DNA from: Mycolicibacterium peregrinum
GTDB lineage: Bacteria > Actinomycetota > Actinomycetes > Mycobacteriales > Mycobacteriaceae
Direction of reading: 5' to 3'
Assembly: GCF_001665785.1 (NCBI RefSeq)
Contig: NZ_LZSO01000049.1
Span: 62,001 to 126,000, forward strand
Length of the DNA stretch: 64,000 bases
How positions within the stretch are numbered: the first letter of the stretch is position 1; the number at the start of each line of letters is the position of its first letter. Shown here in pieces: positions 25,723-34,105 of this stretch. The notes under the pieces are model-generated. The model did not search any database and was not told the DNA's origin. It saw nothing but the letters and a program-made list of their open reading frames with translations. The position numbers were made by a program, and so were the translations under genes.

Positions 25723-27090
25723 GTGATTGATGCACCCCCGCGAACCAGGGACACCCTGCCGGCTCCGGACATCCTGCTGCGCCGCCGCGAACAGGTGGTC
25801 GGCGATGTTGCCCGGCAGGCGTTCATCGACGACGCGCACCCGTTGTGCGGAGTCGTGGACCTGGACACGCTCGATGAGCTGATGCAGTCGTTGAGCCGGG
25901 TTTATCCGGCAGGCATGCCGGCCCTGCACACCATCGCGGCCAAGGCGATCACGCTCCGCCCGGTGCTGACCCGGTTCGCCCAGGCAGGATTCGGCTGCGA
26001 GGTGGCCAGTCCCGGCGAACTCCAACTCGCGCTGGCCGCAGGCTTCCCCGCCGAACACATCGTGTTCGACTCCCCGGCGAAGACCACGACCGAGATCGAG
26101 CAGGCACTGGCGCTCGGGATCTCGTTCAACATCGACAATTTCGACGAACTGGCGCGGGTGGACCAGGCCGTCGCCCGGGCGGGAGGGCACCGATCGGTCA
26201 TCGGCATGCGGCTGAATCCGCAGACCGGGGCCGGGGCCATCGGCGCCATGAGCACAGCCACCACGACATCCAAATTCGGAATCGGTCTGGCCGACCATCG
26301 CGAAGGCGTCATCGCCGCCTTCGCGACCCGGCCCTGGCTGACCCAACTACACGTGCACAGCGGTTCGCAGGGCCTGAGTCTGGAACACGCTGCCGCGGGG
26401 GTCCGGCTGATCACCGATCTCGCCGCCGAGATCACGGCGCGTACCGGGCATCAGCAGGTTCGCCGCATCGACATCGGTGGCGGGTTGCCGGTCAACTTCA
26501 GCTCGGACGACATCACCCCGACCTTCGCCGATCACCGGGCCGTCCTGGAGCGCATGGTGCCGGAACTCTTCGATGGCACATACGGTTTGGTCACCGAGTT
26601 CGGCAGGGCGTTGACGGCCAAAGCGGGCACCATCGTGGCCAGGGTCGAATACACGAAGGTCACCGGTGGCAGGCAGATCGCCATCACCCATGCCGGTGTG
26701 CAAGTGGCGACTCGCACGATTTTCGGGCCCGCGGAATGGCCGCTGCGGATCGAGGTGTACGACGCGCACGGACGGCGCCGCGCCGAGCAGTCTCAACTGC
26801 AGGACATCGCAGGCCCGGCCTGCTTCACCGGCGACATGCTGGCCGTCGGCCGCGAACTACCCTTCGTACACCCGGGCGACCTGGTGGCCGTTCCGGATAC
26901 CGGCGGCTATTACTTCTCGACCCACTTCTCCTACAACGCATTACCGCGGCCCGCGGTCTACGCGGTGGAGACCGACCCGGACGCCGGCCGACGCTGGTCG
27001 CTGGTCCGGCGCGCCCAGACGATCGAACAGATCGTGACCGAAGCGGGCGAACCCTCGCTCGTGCCCCTGTCCATCCGCCCCTGCGACTGA
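25723..27090 (+). CDS. Fold type III PLP-dependent amino acid decarboxylase
   Basis: 455 residues with the alanine-racemase-like barrel and C-terminal beta domain of the Orn/DAP/Arg decarboxylase family. The PLP lysine is in HTIAAKAITLRPVL; the His-Ser-Gly motif is HVHSGSQG; the glycine loop is IDIGGGLP; the catalytic Cys-Asp pair is GPACFTGDML; and GGYYFSTHF corresponds to the GAY region. The usual EPGR phosphate-site motif is EFGR here. It pairs with an APC permease and a serine hydrolase. Substrate cannot be assigned: lysine, ornithine, DAP and unusual amino acids are possible. It is an accessory enzyme relative to M. tuberculosis. Confidence 0.87.
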   Translation: MIDAPPRTRDTLPAPDILLRRREQVVGDVARQAFIDDAHPLCGVVDLDTLDELMQSLSRVYPAGMPALHTIAAKAITLRPVLTRFAQAGFGCEVASPGELQLALAAGFPAEHIVFDSPAKTTTEIEQALALGISFNIDNFDELARVDQAVARAGGHRSVIGMRLNPQTGAGAIGAMSTATTTSKFGIGLADHREGVIAAFATRPWLTQLHVHSGSQGLSLEHAAAGVRLITDLAAEITARTGHQQVRRIDIGGGLPVNFSSDDITPTFADHRAVLERMVPELFDGTYGLVTEFGRALTAKAGTIVARVEYTKVTGGRQIAITHAGVQVATRTIFGPAEWPLRIEVYDAHGRRRAEQSQLQDIAGPACFTGDMLAVGRELPFVHPGDLVAVPDTGGYYFSTHFSYNALPRPAVYAVETDPDAGRRWSLVRRAQTIEQIVTEAGEPSLVPLSIRPCD

Positions 27091-27104
27091 TTGCGACCGC
27101 CCAC

Positions 27105-28517
27105 ATGCTCGAATCGGAACCCCAGATGTCCACCGCCGATGAACCTCGCTCCGGACTGGCCAGGTCGCTGAAAACGCGGCACATGACCATGATCGCGATC
27201 GGCGGGGCCATCGGTGCCGGGCTGTTCGTCGGTAGCGGTGCGGTCATCAAGACCGCCGGCCCCGCTGCGATCCTGTCCTACGTTCTGGCCGGCGCACTGG
27301 TGCTGTGCACCCTGCGCATGCTGGGCGAGATGGTGGTCGCAAAGCCGAGAACCGGTGCCTTCGCCGACTACGCCAGGATGGGGATCGGCCCGTGGGCAGG
27401 CTTCACCCTCGGCTGGTTGTACTGGTACTACTACGTGATCATCATCGCGGTGGAAGCCGTTGCGGGGGCGAAGATCCTGTCTGTCTGGGTCGGCTTGCCA
27501 CTATGGGTCATGGCCATGCTGCTGATGGCGGTGATGACCGTGACCAACCTGATCTCGGTGCGTTGGTTCGGCGAATTCGAGTTCTGGTTCTCCGGTATCA
27601 AGGTCGCCGCCATCGTGTCCTTCATCGTGCTGGGCCTGCTGTGGGTCCTGGGGCTGTGGCCGGGCGACACCGGCGGGTTGAGCAATCTGGTGTCCCACGG
27701 CGGGTTCGCGCCAAACGGCGTCGGGTCGATCCTGGGTGCCGTGGTGGTGGTGATCTTCGCGTTCGGCGGAGCCGAAATCGTCACCATCGCCGCCGCGGAG
27801 AGCGCCGAGCCGGCGAAGTCGGTGGCCAGGGCCACCACCGGAGTCATCTGGCGGATCATCCTGTTCTACGTCGGGTCGATCTTCCTGGTCGTGTGCCTGC
27901 TGCCGTGGAACGACGCATCCGTGCTGTCCAGCCCGTATGTGGCCGCTCTGGACAAACTCCACATCCCCGGTGCCGGGGTGATCATGAACTTTGTGATCCT
28001 CACCGCCGTGCTCTCCGTGCTGAACTCCTCGATCTACACGTCCTCGCGCATGCTGCGGGTTCTCGCATCGCACGGTGACGCGCCAGAGTGGTTGGTGCGC
28101 ACCAACTCCCGCGGTGTCCCGACCAGGGCCGTGCTGGCGAGCACGGTCATCGGCTGGATCTCCGTGGTGCTCGCCTACATCGCCCCCGACTCGCTGTTCC
28201 TGTTCCTGGTGAACTCGTGCGGCGTCGTCGCGATCTTCATGTACGTGATGATCGGTATCTCCGAGCTGCGGGTACGCCGGGCCATCGAGCGTGACGATCC
28301 GTCCAAGCTGACCCTGAAGATGTGGTTCTTCCCGTATCTGACCATCGTGGTGATCGTCTGCTTCGTACTGGTCCTGCTGGCCATGCTGTTCGATGTCGAT
28401 CAGCGGGTCCAGCTCTTGGCCAGCGTCCTGAGTCTCGTTGTGGTCGTGGCGGCTTACGGCCTGCGCAAGCGGTTCGGGCGCACACCCGTCGATGCCGACG
28501 TCGCTGAAGTGGCATGA
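27105..28517 (+). CDS. APC-family amino acid permease (GabP/proline permease type)
   Basis: 470 residues from ATG 27105; ATG 27126 (463 residues) is equally possible because neither has a strong ribosome site. Twelve membrane segments with the family signature KTRHMTMIAIGGAIGAGLFV (residues ~25-44), followed by the helix-1 GSG. The TM6 region reads FGGAEIVTIAAAESAEPAKS. These are proton-coupled amino acid importers. It lies 14 nt after the decarboxylase, so it probably supplies that enzyme with substrate. It overlaps the hydrolase start by 4 nt. Confidence 0.93.
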   Translation: MLESEPQMSTADEPRSGLARSLKTRHMTMIAIGGAIGAGLFVGSGAVIKTAGPAAILSYVLAGALVLCTLRMLGEMVVAKPRTGAFADYARMGIGPWAGFTLGWLYWYYYVIIIAVEAVAGAKILSVWVGLPLWVMAMLLMAVMTVTNLISVRWFGEFEFWFSGIKVAAIVSFIVLGLLWVLGLWPGDTGGLSNLVSHGGFAPNGVGSILGAVVVVIFAFGGAEIVTIAAAESAEPAKSVARATTGVIWRIILFYVGSIFLVVCLLPWNDASVLSSPYVAALDKLHIPGAGVIMNFVILTAVLSVLNSSIYTSSRMLRVLASHGDAPEWLVRTNSRGVPTRAVLASTVIGWISVVLAYIAPDSLFLFLVNSCGVVAIFMYVMIGISELRVRRAIERDDPSKLTLKMWFFPYLTIVVIVCFVLVLLAMLFDVDQRVQLLASVLSLVVVVAAYGLRKRFGRTPVDADVAEVA

Positions 28518-29374
28518 GCGCGTGCTTCTCGCAGGCCTCGTCCTGGCTGACAGACATGGCAGCGTGGTCGGTCCGCGTCACGGATCTGAGCACAGGCCAG
28601 ACCTTGTGGGAGCACACCCCGCACCGCGTGCTCAAGACGGCCAGCGTGGGGAAGGTCTTCTTGCTGGCCGAGGTGGCACGTCGACTCGACGACGTGACCC
28701 TGGACCCCGGCGAAGTCCTCGAAGCCACCGCCGAGGACCAGGTGGCCGATTCCGGCATCCTCTACCTGTTGCGGCAGCAGGACCAACGGATCGATGACCT
28801 GTGCCTGCTGATCGGTGCGGTCAGCGACAACATGGCCACCAACATTCTGCTTCGCCGGCTCGGGCTCGACGAGGTGCAACGGGCCACCCGCGACCTCGGG
28901 TTCACCGAGAGCGGGTTACGAGACCGGGTGCGGCTGAACAGATCCCAGGACGATCCGCTCACCCTGTCCACGGGGAACGCCGCGGAACTCTGCGAGTTCG
29001 TGGCGCGCCTGCAGATGGGCGACATCCACAGCCCGGCGGTGTCCGAGCGGTTGCGGCGCTGGCTCAGCGTCAACACCGATCTGTCCATGGTGGCGCGAGC
29101 CTTCGGCCTGGACCCGCTGGCGCACACCGAGCCCGACGCCGGGTTCGAACTCTGGAACAAGACCGGGACCATCTCCGACGCGCGGATCGACATCGGATGT
29201 GTCGGGAACCCGGACAGCGGACGCCGGGTGGGCTACGCGGTCCTGGCCAATTGGGCCTGGGGTGAGGACCATCGCGATCCGGTCCTGGAAGCGATGGGAC
29301 GGCTGGGGACCGGGATCCGCCGCTACCTGGAAGGCGACGATCAAGCGGCGCCGGCCGCCTCTCCGGTGATCTGA
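28514..29374 (+). CDS. Cytoplasmic serine hydrolase of the class A beta-lactamase fold
   Basis: 286 residues, no signal peptide. Active-site motifs: S-x-x-K in KTASVGKVFLLAEVAR (residues ~38-53), S-D-N in IGAVSDNMATNILL, K-T-G in ELWNKTGTISDARIDI. The omega-loop position that carries Glu166 in beta-lactamases (ExxLN) reads RVRLN, so the deacylating Glu is missing. This and the lack of export argue against an antibiotic-resistance enzyme and for a peptidase, amidase or esterase working on something the neighbouring permease imports. It overlaps the permease (ATGA) and, at its 3' end, the opposing ArsA-like gene by 34 nt. Confidence 0.85.
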   Translation: MSACFSQASSWLTDMAAWSVRVTDLSTGQTLWEHTPHRVLKTASVGKVFLLAEVARRLDDVTLDPGEVLEATAEDQVADSGILYLLRQQDQRIDDLCLLIGAVSDNMATNILLRRLGLDEVQRATRDLGFTESGLRDRVRLNRSQDDPLTLSTGNAAELCEFVARLQMGDIHSPAVSERLRRWLSVNTDLSMVARAFGLDPLAHTEPDAGFELWNKTGTISDARIDIGCVGNPDSGRRVGYAVLANWAWGEDHRDPVLEAMGRLGTGIRRYLEGDDQAAPAASPVI

Positions 29375-30474
29375 TCCGCAATCGCGCGCAGCGCGTCGAG
29401 ATCCGAGACATCGAACGGCAGTGACGGCACCCCGACGATCGCGACATGCGGATTGGCCCCGGTGAACCGGGACAACAGCCGGATCTCGCGCTTGGCGGTG
29501 TGGGCCCGGTCGGCGTGGATCCGCAGCACGGCCTCGGCCAGCGAGTCCGAACCCTCGGCCGCCAACGCGTCGGCGGCTTCCTCTGCCTTGTCGGCATGCA
29601 GATCGCACAGCGTGGGATGGGTGCGGTTGAGGATCAGCCCGGCCAGCGGCATGTGCTCGTTCGACAACCGGTCGACGAAGAACGAGGCCTCGCGCAGTGC
29701 GTCGGGCTCGGCTGCCGACACCACCACGAACTGAGTGCCCCGGCGCTTGAGCAATTCATAGGTCCGGTCGGCCTTCTCGCGGAACCCGCCGAAGGTGGCA
29801 TCCAGCGACTGCACGAAACCTGCTGCGTCGGAAAGCATTTGTGATCCGAGCACCGTGGACAGGGCCTTCATCGCCAGCCCGACGGCGCCGGTGACCAGCC
29901 GGCCGATCCCGCGTCCCGGCGCCAGCAGCATCCGCCACAGCCGACTGTCCATGAAGCTGCCCAACCGCTTCGGGGCATCGAGGAAGTCCAGGGCGTTGCG
30001 CGACGGCGGGGTGTCCACCACCACCAGATCCCACTTGTCCTCGGCCAGCAGCTGGCCGAGCTTCTCCATGGCCATGTACTCCTGCGTGCCGGCCAGCGAG
30101 GTCGCCACGGTTTGGTAGAACTGGTTCTCCAGAATGGAGTCGGCGCGGTCCGGCCCGGAGTACTGCACCACCATCTCGTCGAACGTGCGGCGCATGTCCA
30201 GCATCATCGCGTGCAGCTCCCCGGTCACCTCCGGGGCCAGCGGCACCCGCTGCGGGGTGTTCCCGAGGTCCTTGATCCCCAGCGCCTGGGCCAGACGCTT
30301 GGCCGGGTCGATGGTCAGCACCACGACGGTGCGGCCGTACTCTGCGGCCCGCAGCGCCATCGCGGCCGCGGTGGTGGTCTTGCCGACTCCGCCTGCCCCG
30401 CAACACACTACGACGCGGTTGGCGGTGTCGGACAGGATGGTGTGCATGTCAAGGGCGGGCGGTTTGGTACTCAC
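29341..30474 (-). CDS. ArsA-like ATPase, second subunit (Rv3680 type)
   Basis: 377 residues. A P-loop of the ArsA/MinD deviant type CCGAGGVGKTTTAAAMALRA is at residues ~24-44, with the switch I region LTIDPAKRLAQALG and a switch II-like DLVVVDTPPSRNALDFLDAP. Unlike typical ArsA it has a single nucleotide domain. With the adjacent gene it forms the conserved mycobacterial pair Rv3679/Rv3680, reported to form a complex and protect cells in stress linked to glycerol and nitric oxide. GTG start overlaps the upstream stop by 1 nt (TAGTG). Confidence 0.93.
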   Translation of the reverse strand: MSTKPPALDMHTILSDTANRVVVCCGAGGVGKTTTAAAMALRAAEYGRTVVVLTIDPAKRLAQALGIKDLGNTPQRVPLAPEVTGELHAMMLDMRRTFDEMVVQYSGPDRADSILENQFYQTVATSLAGTQEYMAMEKLGQLLAEDKWDLVVVDTPPSRNALDFLDAPKRLGSFMDSRLWRMLLAPGRGIGRLVTGAVGLAMKALSTVLGSQMLSDAAGFVQSLDATFGGFREKADRTYELLKRRGTQFVVVSAAEPDALREASFFVDRLSNEHMPLAGLILNRTHPTLCDLHADKAEEAADALAAEGSDSLAEAVLRIHADRAHTAKREIRLLSRFTGANPHVAIVGVPSLPFDVSDLDALRAIADQITGEAAGAA

Positions 30475-31502
30475 TATCTGACCCCCTGCTGTTCGAGTGC
30501 TTCGGCGAGTTCATACAGGCTGCCCAGGTCGACACCATCGGCCAGCGACGGCAGCTCGAGGCGGGGTACGTCGATGGCGTCGAGCAGCTCGGCGCTCTCG
30601 GCGCGTGCGGCGATCCGGGTGGCGTGCTGGATGGACTCGGTCAGCAGGCCGGCGAAATCGTCGTCCGCCAACGTGATTCCAGCCTTCTTCAGGCCCGCGC
30701 GGACGGCGTCGGCGTCGATGTCACCCTCGGCGGCCTTGGCCAGATCCTCGGCAGGAAGGTAGGCCGGGATGTTGCGGTTGACGATCACGCTGCCGATCGG
30801 CAGCCCCATCTCGGTGAGCTCGTCGATGGCTTCCAGCGTCTCCTGGATGGGCAGCGCTTCCAGCAGCGTCACCAGGTGGATCGCGGTCTGTTCGGAGTGC
30901 AGCAGCTTGACCACACCGTCGGCCTGCGAGTGCACGGGCCCGCCCTTGGCCAGGTCGGAGACCGCCTTGGTGACGTCCAGGAAACGCGGAATGCGGCCGG
31001 TGGGAGGCGAATCCACCACGACGGCGTCGTAGACGCCGCGCTTACCCTTGGCGTCCTTCTTCTCACGGGTCACGATCTCTTTGATCTTGCCGGTGAGCAG
31101 CACGTCACGCAGACCGGGTGCGATCGTGGTCGCGAATTCGATGGCCCCGATGCGCCGCATGGCCCGGCCCGCCAGGCCGAGGTTGTAGAACATGTCGAGG
31201 TATTCCAGGAACGCGGCCTCGATGTCGATGGCGAGCGCGTTGACCTGTCCGCCACCATCGGCCGTGGCCACCTTGACTTCCTCATACGGCAGCGGCGGCA
31301 CGTCGAACAATTGCGCGATGCCCTGGCGCTCCTCGACCTCCACCAGCAGCACCTTGCGGCCGCCGGCCGCCAGGGCCAGCGCCAGTGCGGCTGCGACGGT
31401 GGACTTGCCGGTGCCGCCCTTGCCGGAAACGAAATGCAGCCGGGCCTTTGTCAGCCTTGACGGCCAGCCGACGTGTTTGGCGCCGCTCTCTGTGGTTGCC
31501 AC
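30474..31502 (-). CDS. ArsA-like ATPase, first subunit (Rv3679 type)
   Basis: 342 residues. P-loop FVSGKGGTGKSTVAAALALA (~residues 25-44) with the signature Lys, VEVEERQGIAQLFDVPPLPY in switch I, and YDAVVVDSPPTGRIPRFLDV as switch II. It shares fold and operon with the downstream paralogue, suggesting a heterodimeric ATPase on the cytoplasmic side. Its start is divergent from the DUF4177 gene with 73 nt between, which should carry the promoters of both. Confidence 0.93.
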   Translation of the reverse strand: MATTESGAKHVGWPSRLTKARLHFVSGKGGTGKSTVAAALALALAAGGRKVLLVEVEERQGIAQLFDVPPLPYEEVKVATADGGGQVNALAIDIEAAFLEYLDMFYNLGLAGRAMRRIGAIEFATTIAPGLRDVLLTGKIKEIVTREKKDAKGKRGVYDAVVVDSPPTGRIPRFLDVTKAVSDLAKGGPVHSQADGVVKLLHSEQTAIHLVTLLEALPIQETLEAIDELTEMGLPIGSVIVNRNIPAYLPAEDLAKAAEGDIDADAVRAGLKKAGITLADDDFAGLLTESIQHATRIAARAESAELLDAIDVPRLELPSLADGVDLGSLYELAEALEQQGVR

Positions 31503-31575
31503 CAGTGCATGCTAACCAAGCCTGGGTGTCCGACCGATAAGCTCGGGCCATGAGCGAAGGAACTAGGTGAGCGGC

Positions 31576-31737
31576 GTGAGCGAAGCGACCAAATGGGAAT
31601 ACGCCACGGTGCCGTTGTTGACCCACGCCACGAAACAGATTCTCGACCAGTGGGGACAGGACGGCTGGGAGCTGGTCTCGGTGCTTCCGGGCCCGACCGG
31701 TGAGCAGCACGTCGCCTACCTGAAGCGGCCGAAGTGA
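31576..31737 (+). CDS. DUF4177 small protein (Rv3678A-like)
   Basis: A 53-residue ORF with the DUF4177 core KWEYATVPLLTHATKQILDQ then WGQDGWELVSVLPGPTGEQH. Start GTG 31576 matches the family length; GTG 31567 is an alternative. Its stop codon overlaps the RidA gene start by 4 nt (GTGA), so the small protein, RidA and the MBL-fold hydrolase are translationally coupled. Function unknown. Confidence 0.85.
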   Translation: MSEATKWEYATVPLLTHATKQILDQWGQDGWELVSVLPGPTGEQHVAYLKRPK

Positions 31738-32189
31738 CCAACTCCCAGCGGCTGGCCGAACTCGGCATCCAACTTCCCGACGTCGTCGCCCCGCTGGCCG
31801 CCTACGTGCCCGCGGTCCGGACCGGCAACCTCGTCTACACCGCCGGTCAGCTGCCGATCCAGGCCGGCGAGCTGCTGGCCACCGGCAAGGTCGGCGCGGA
31901 GATCAGCCCCGAGCAGGGCAACGAGCTGGCCCGGGTCTGCGGCCTGAACGCGCTGGCCGCAGTGCACGCGTTGGTGGGCATCGACTCCGTCGTCCGGATC
32001 GTGAAGGTGACCGGGTTCGTCGCGTCCGCAGCCGGATTCAGCGGACAGCCCGGCGTCGTCAACGGCGCCTCCGAACTGTTCGGCGAGATCTTCGGCGAGG
32101 CGGGCGCGCACGCGCGTTCGGCCGTCGGCGTGTCGGAACTGCCGCGCAACGCGCCGGTCGAAGTCGAGATCATCGTCGAAACCGCGTGA
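31734..32189 (+). CDS. RidA-family protein
   Basis: 151 residues with the YjgF/YER057c/UK114 fold. The characteristic strand VRTGNLVYTAGQLPIQAGEL and C-terminal RSAVGVSELPRNAPVEVEII (family RxxVxxxxLPxxxxVE) are present; the Arg in RSAVGVSEL is the usual substrate-binding residue. RidA proteins hydrolyse reactive enamine/imine intermediates from PLP enzymes. It corresponds to Rv3678c and overlaps neighbours by 4 nt on both sides. Confidence 0.93.
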   Translation: MTNSQRLAELGIQLPDVVAPLAAYVPAVRTGNLVYTAGQLPIQAGELLATGKVGAEISPEQGNELARVCGLNALAAVHALVGIDSVVRIVKVTGFVASAAGFSGQPGVVNGASELFGEIFGEAGAHARSAVGVSELPRNAPVEVEIIVETA

Positions 32190-32980
32190 CGACGGCGGAG
32201 CACCCGGCCTACGGGCTGTTACGGCCGGTGACCGAATCGGCCTCGGTGCTGCTGTGCGACAACCCGGGGCTGATGACCCTGGAGGGCACCAACACGTGGG
32301 TGCTGCGCGGGCCGGGCAGCGACGAGATCGTCATCGTCGACCCCGGACCCGACGATGCGGCGCACATCGCCCGCATCGCCGAACTGGGCACCGTCGCGTT
32401 GGTGTTGATCAGTCACAAGCACGAGGACCACACCGGCGGCATCGACAAGCTCGTGGACCTGACGGGCGCCACGGTCCGCTCGGTCGGCAGTGGCTTCCTG
32501 CGAGGCCTCGGCGGTCCGCTGACCGATGGCGAGGTGATCGACGCGGCCGGGCTGCGGATCAAGGTGATGGCCACTCCCGGTCACACTGTCGATTCACTGT
32601 CATTCGTGCTCGACGACGACAACGGGCAAGGGGCGGTGCTGACCGCGGACACCGTGCTGGGCCGGGGCACCACCGTCATCGACACCGAGGACGGCAGCCT
32701 GCGTGACTACCTGGACTCCCTGCAACGGCTGCAGGGCCTGGGTGCCCGGACGGTGCTGCCCGGGCACGGACCCGATCTGCCGAATCTGCACGAGGTGACC
32801 GCGATGTACCTGGCGCACCGCGAAGAGCGGTTGGACCAGATCCGGGCGGCGCTACGGGAACTCGGTGAGGACGCCTCGGTCCGCCAGGTCGTCGAGCACG
32901 TCTACACCGACGTCGACCAGAAACTGTGGGACGCCGCCGAGAAAAGCGTGCAGGCCCAGTTGGACTACCTCCGCACCTAG
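32186..32980 (+). CDS. MBL-fold metallo-hydrolase (LACTB2/Rv3677c-like)
   Basis: 264 residues. The metal motif HxHxDH reads SHKHEDHTGGIDK (residues ~72-84), further ligands are H in ATPGHTVDSLSF, D in LTADTVLGRGTTVI and H in VLPGHGPDLPNL. The C-terminal ~60 residues form a winged-helix-like region as in the LACTB2/beta-lactamase-like 2 endoribonuclease group. It overlaps RidA by 4 nt. Substrate is not known; RNA or thioester hydrolysis are possibilities. Confidence 0.92.
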   Translation: MTTAEHPAYGLLRPVTESASVLLCDNPGLMTLEGTNTWVLRGPGSDEIVIVDPGPDDAAHIARIAELGTVALVLISHKHEDHTGGIDKLVDLTGATVRSVGSGFLRGLGGPLTDGEVIDAAGLRIKVMATPGHTVDSLSFVLDDDNGQGAVLTADTVLGRGTTVIDTEDGSLRDYLDSLQRLQGLGARTVLPGHGPDLPNLHEVTAMYLAHREERLDQIRAALRELGEDASVRQVVEHVYTDVDQKLWDAAEKSVQAQLDYLRT

Positions 32981-32990
32981 CGCCACCAGA

Positions 32991-33030
32991 CAAAAAACTG
33001 CCCCTTTTCCAGGGAAAAGGGGCAGTTCTG
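32991..33030 (-). terminator. Intrinsic terminator of crp (bidirectional hairpin)
   Basis: AACTGCCCCTTTTCC (32996-33010) and GGAAAAGGGGCAGTT (33013-33027) form a 15-bp perfect inverted repeat. On the minus strand it is followed by TTTTG, an ideal U-tract for the end of crp. On the plus strand it lies 15 nt after the MBL gene stop, so it may stop both convergent transcripts. Confidence 0.92.
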
Positions 33031-33049
33031 CGTCTGCTGGGCAGAGAAA

Positions 33050-33724
33050 CTAACGCGCGCGGCGCGCCAGGCGTTCGCTGTCGCTGATCAACACGCTCTT
33101 GCCCTCCAGGCGGATCCAGCCGCGGTGGGCGAAATCGGCCAGTGCCTTGTTGACGGTCTCGCGGGACGCGCCGACGAGCTGGGCGATCTCTTCCTGCGTG
33201 AGGTCGTGCGTGACCCGCAGCGCCCCGCCCTCCTGGGTTCCGAACCGCTGAGCCAGCTGCAGCAGCTGCTTGGCCACGCGGCCGGGAACGTCCGTGAAGA
33301 TCAGGTCGGCCAGGTTGTTGTTGGTGCGGCGCAGACGACGCGCGAGCACCCGCAGCAGCTGCTCGGCGATCTCGGGACGGTCGGCGATCCACGCGCGCAG
33401 CGCGTCGCGGTCCATCGACACCGCGCGCACCTCGGTGATGGTGGTGGCGCTCGAGGTACGAGGCCCCGGGTCGAAGATCGACAGCTCACCGAACATGTCC
33501 GATGGGCCCATGATGGTCAGCAGGTTCTCGCGGCCGTCCGGTGAACGGCGGCCGATCTTCACCTTGCCGGAAATGATGATGTACAGGCGGTCGCCGGGTT
33601 CGCCCTCGGCGAAGACGGTGTGCCCGCGCGGAAAGTCGACGGGCTGCAACTGCTTCGTCAGCGCCGAAACGGCGGTCGGTTCGACGCCCTGGAAGATTCC
33701 GGCCCTGGCCAGGATCTCGTCCAC
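33050..33724 (-). CDS. crp: cAMP receptor protein Crp
   Basis: 224 residues. The N-terminal cyclic-nucleotide domain contains the phosphate-binding cassette region MGPSDMFGELSIFDPGPRTS with the key Arg. The dimer helix and a C-terminal winged helix follow, with recognition helix EEIAQLVGASRETVNKALAD. These are the features of mycobacterial Crp (Rv3676), a global regulator that binds TGTGA-N6-TCACA. Two such sites are visible in this window, at acs and Ms1. The Rv3645-type adenylate cyclase at 56.9 kb could supply the ligand. Confidence 0.97.
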   Translation of the reverse strand: MDEILARAGIFQGVEPTAVSALTKQLQPVDFPRGHTVFAEGEPGDRLYIIISGKVKIGRRSPDGRENLLTIMGPSDMFGELSIFDPGPRTSSATTITEVRAVSMDRDALRAWIADRPEIAEQLLRVLARRLRRTNNNLADLIFTDVPGRVAKQLLQLAQRFGTQEGGALRVTHDLTQEEIAQLVGASRETVNKALADFAHRGWIRLEGKSVLISDSERLARRAR

Positions 33725-33811
33725 GTTGCCCCTTAAGCTATTGGGTGTGTTGTCCTCTTACTGATATTTCCTGCTCAGTCTAGAGGTACGCGGTTTCGCG
33801 ACTAGCCCACG

Positions 33812-34039
33812 CTACACACGATTGACATGTCGAGACGCAGGAAACCCGGTATTTATGGCCTGCGGTTCGTAGTACCGCGTCGGCAAACGTTCGCTCTCGA
33901 CGTCGATGAGAACCGGTTTGACACGCGGCGGGGGTGCCGCAGGCGCGGGCTTTCGTTCCAATCCCGATTCCAGCCGCTCGAGCCCGAACGCCGCCAGCAT
34001 GAGCAAGCCCGGGATGAGCGCCACCAGCAACCACGACAC
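33812..34039 (-). CDS. Small membrane protein (Rv3675-like)
   Basis: 75 residues from GTG 34039. An N-terminal membrane helix (SWLLVALIPGLLMLAAFGLE) is followed by a basic, Pro-rich tail. Position between crp and nth matches Rv3675 of M. tuberculosis, which is longer (about 125 residues from memory), so the C-terminus has diverged or been shortened here. Divergent from nth with 66 nt between starts. Function unknown. Confidence 0.6.
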   Translation of the reverse strand: MSWLLVALIPGLLMLAAFGLERLESGLERKPAPAAPPPRVKPVLIDVESERLPTRYYEPQAINTGFPASRHVNRV

Positions 34040-34105
34040 AAGGCAGTAGTTAACACGGCGTAGGTCTCAGCGGGGTCACGAATCATCACCGGTCCGCGCA
34101 GGAGT

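Noticed and set aside
28514..29374. Calling the serine hydrolase an antibiotic-resistance beta-lactamase
   Set aside because: No signal peptide, no ExxLN Glu, and its operon is metabolic.
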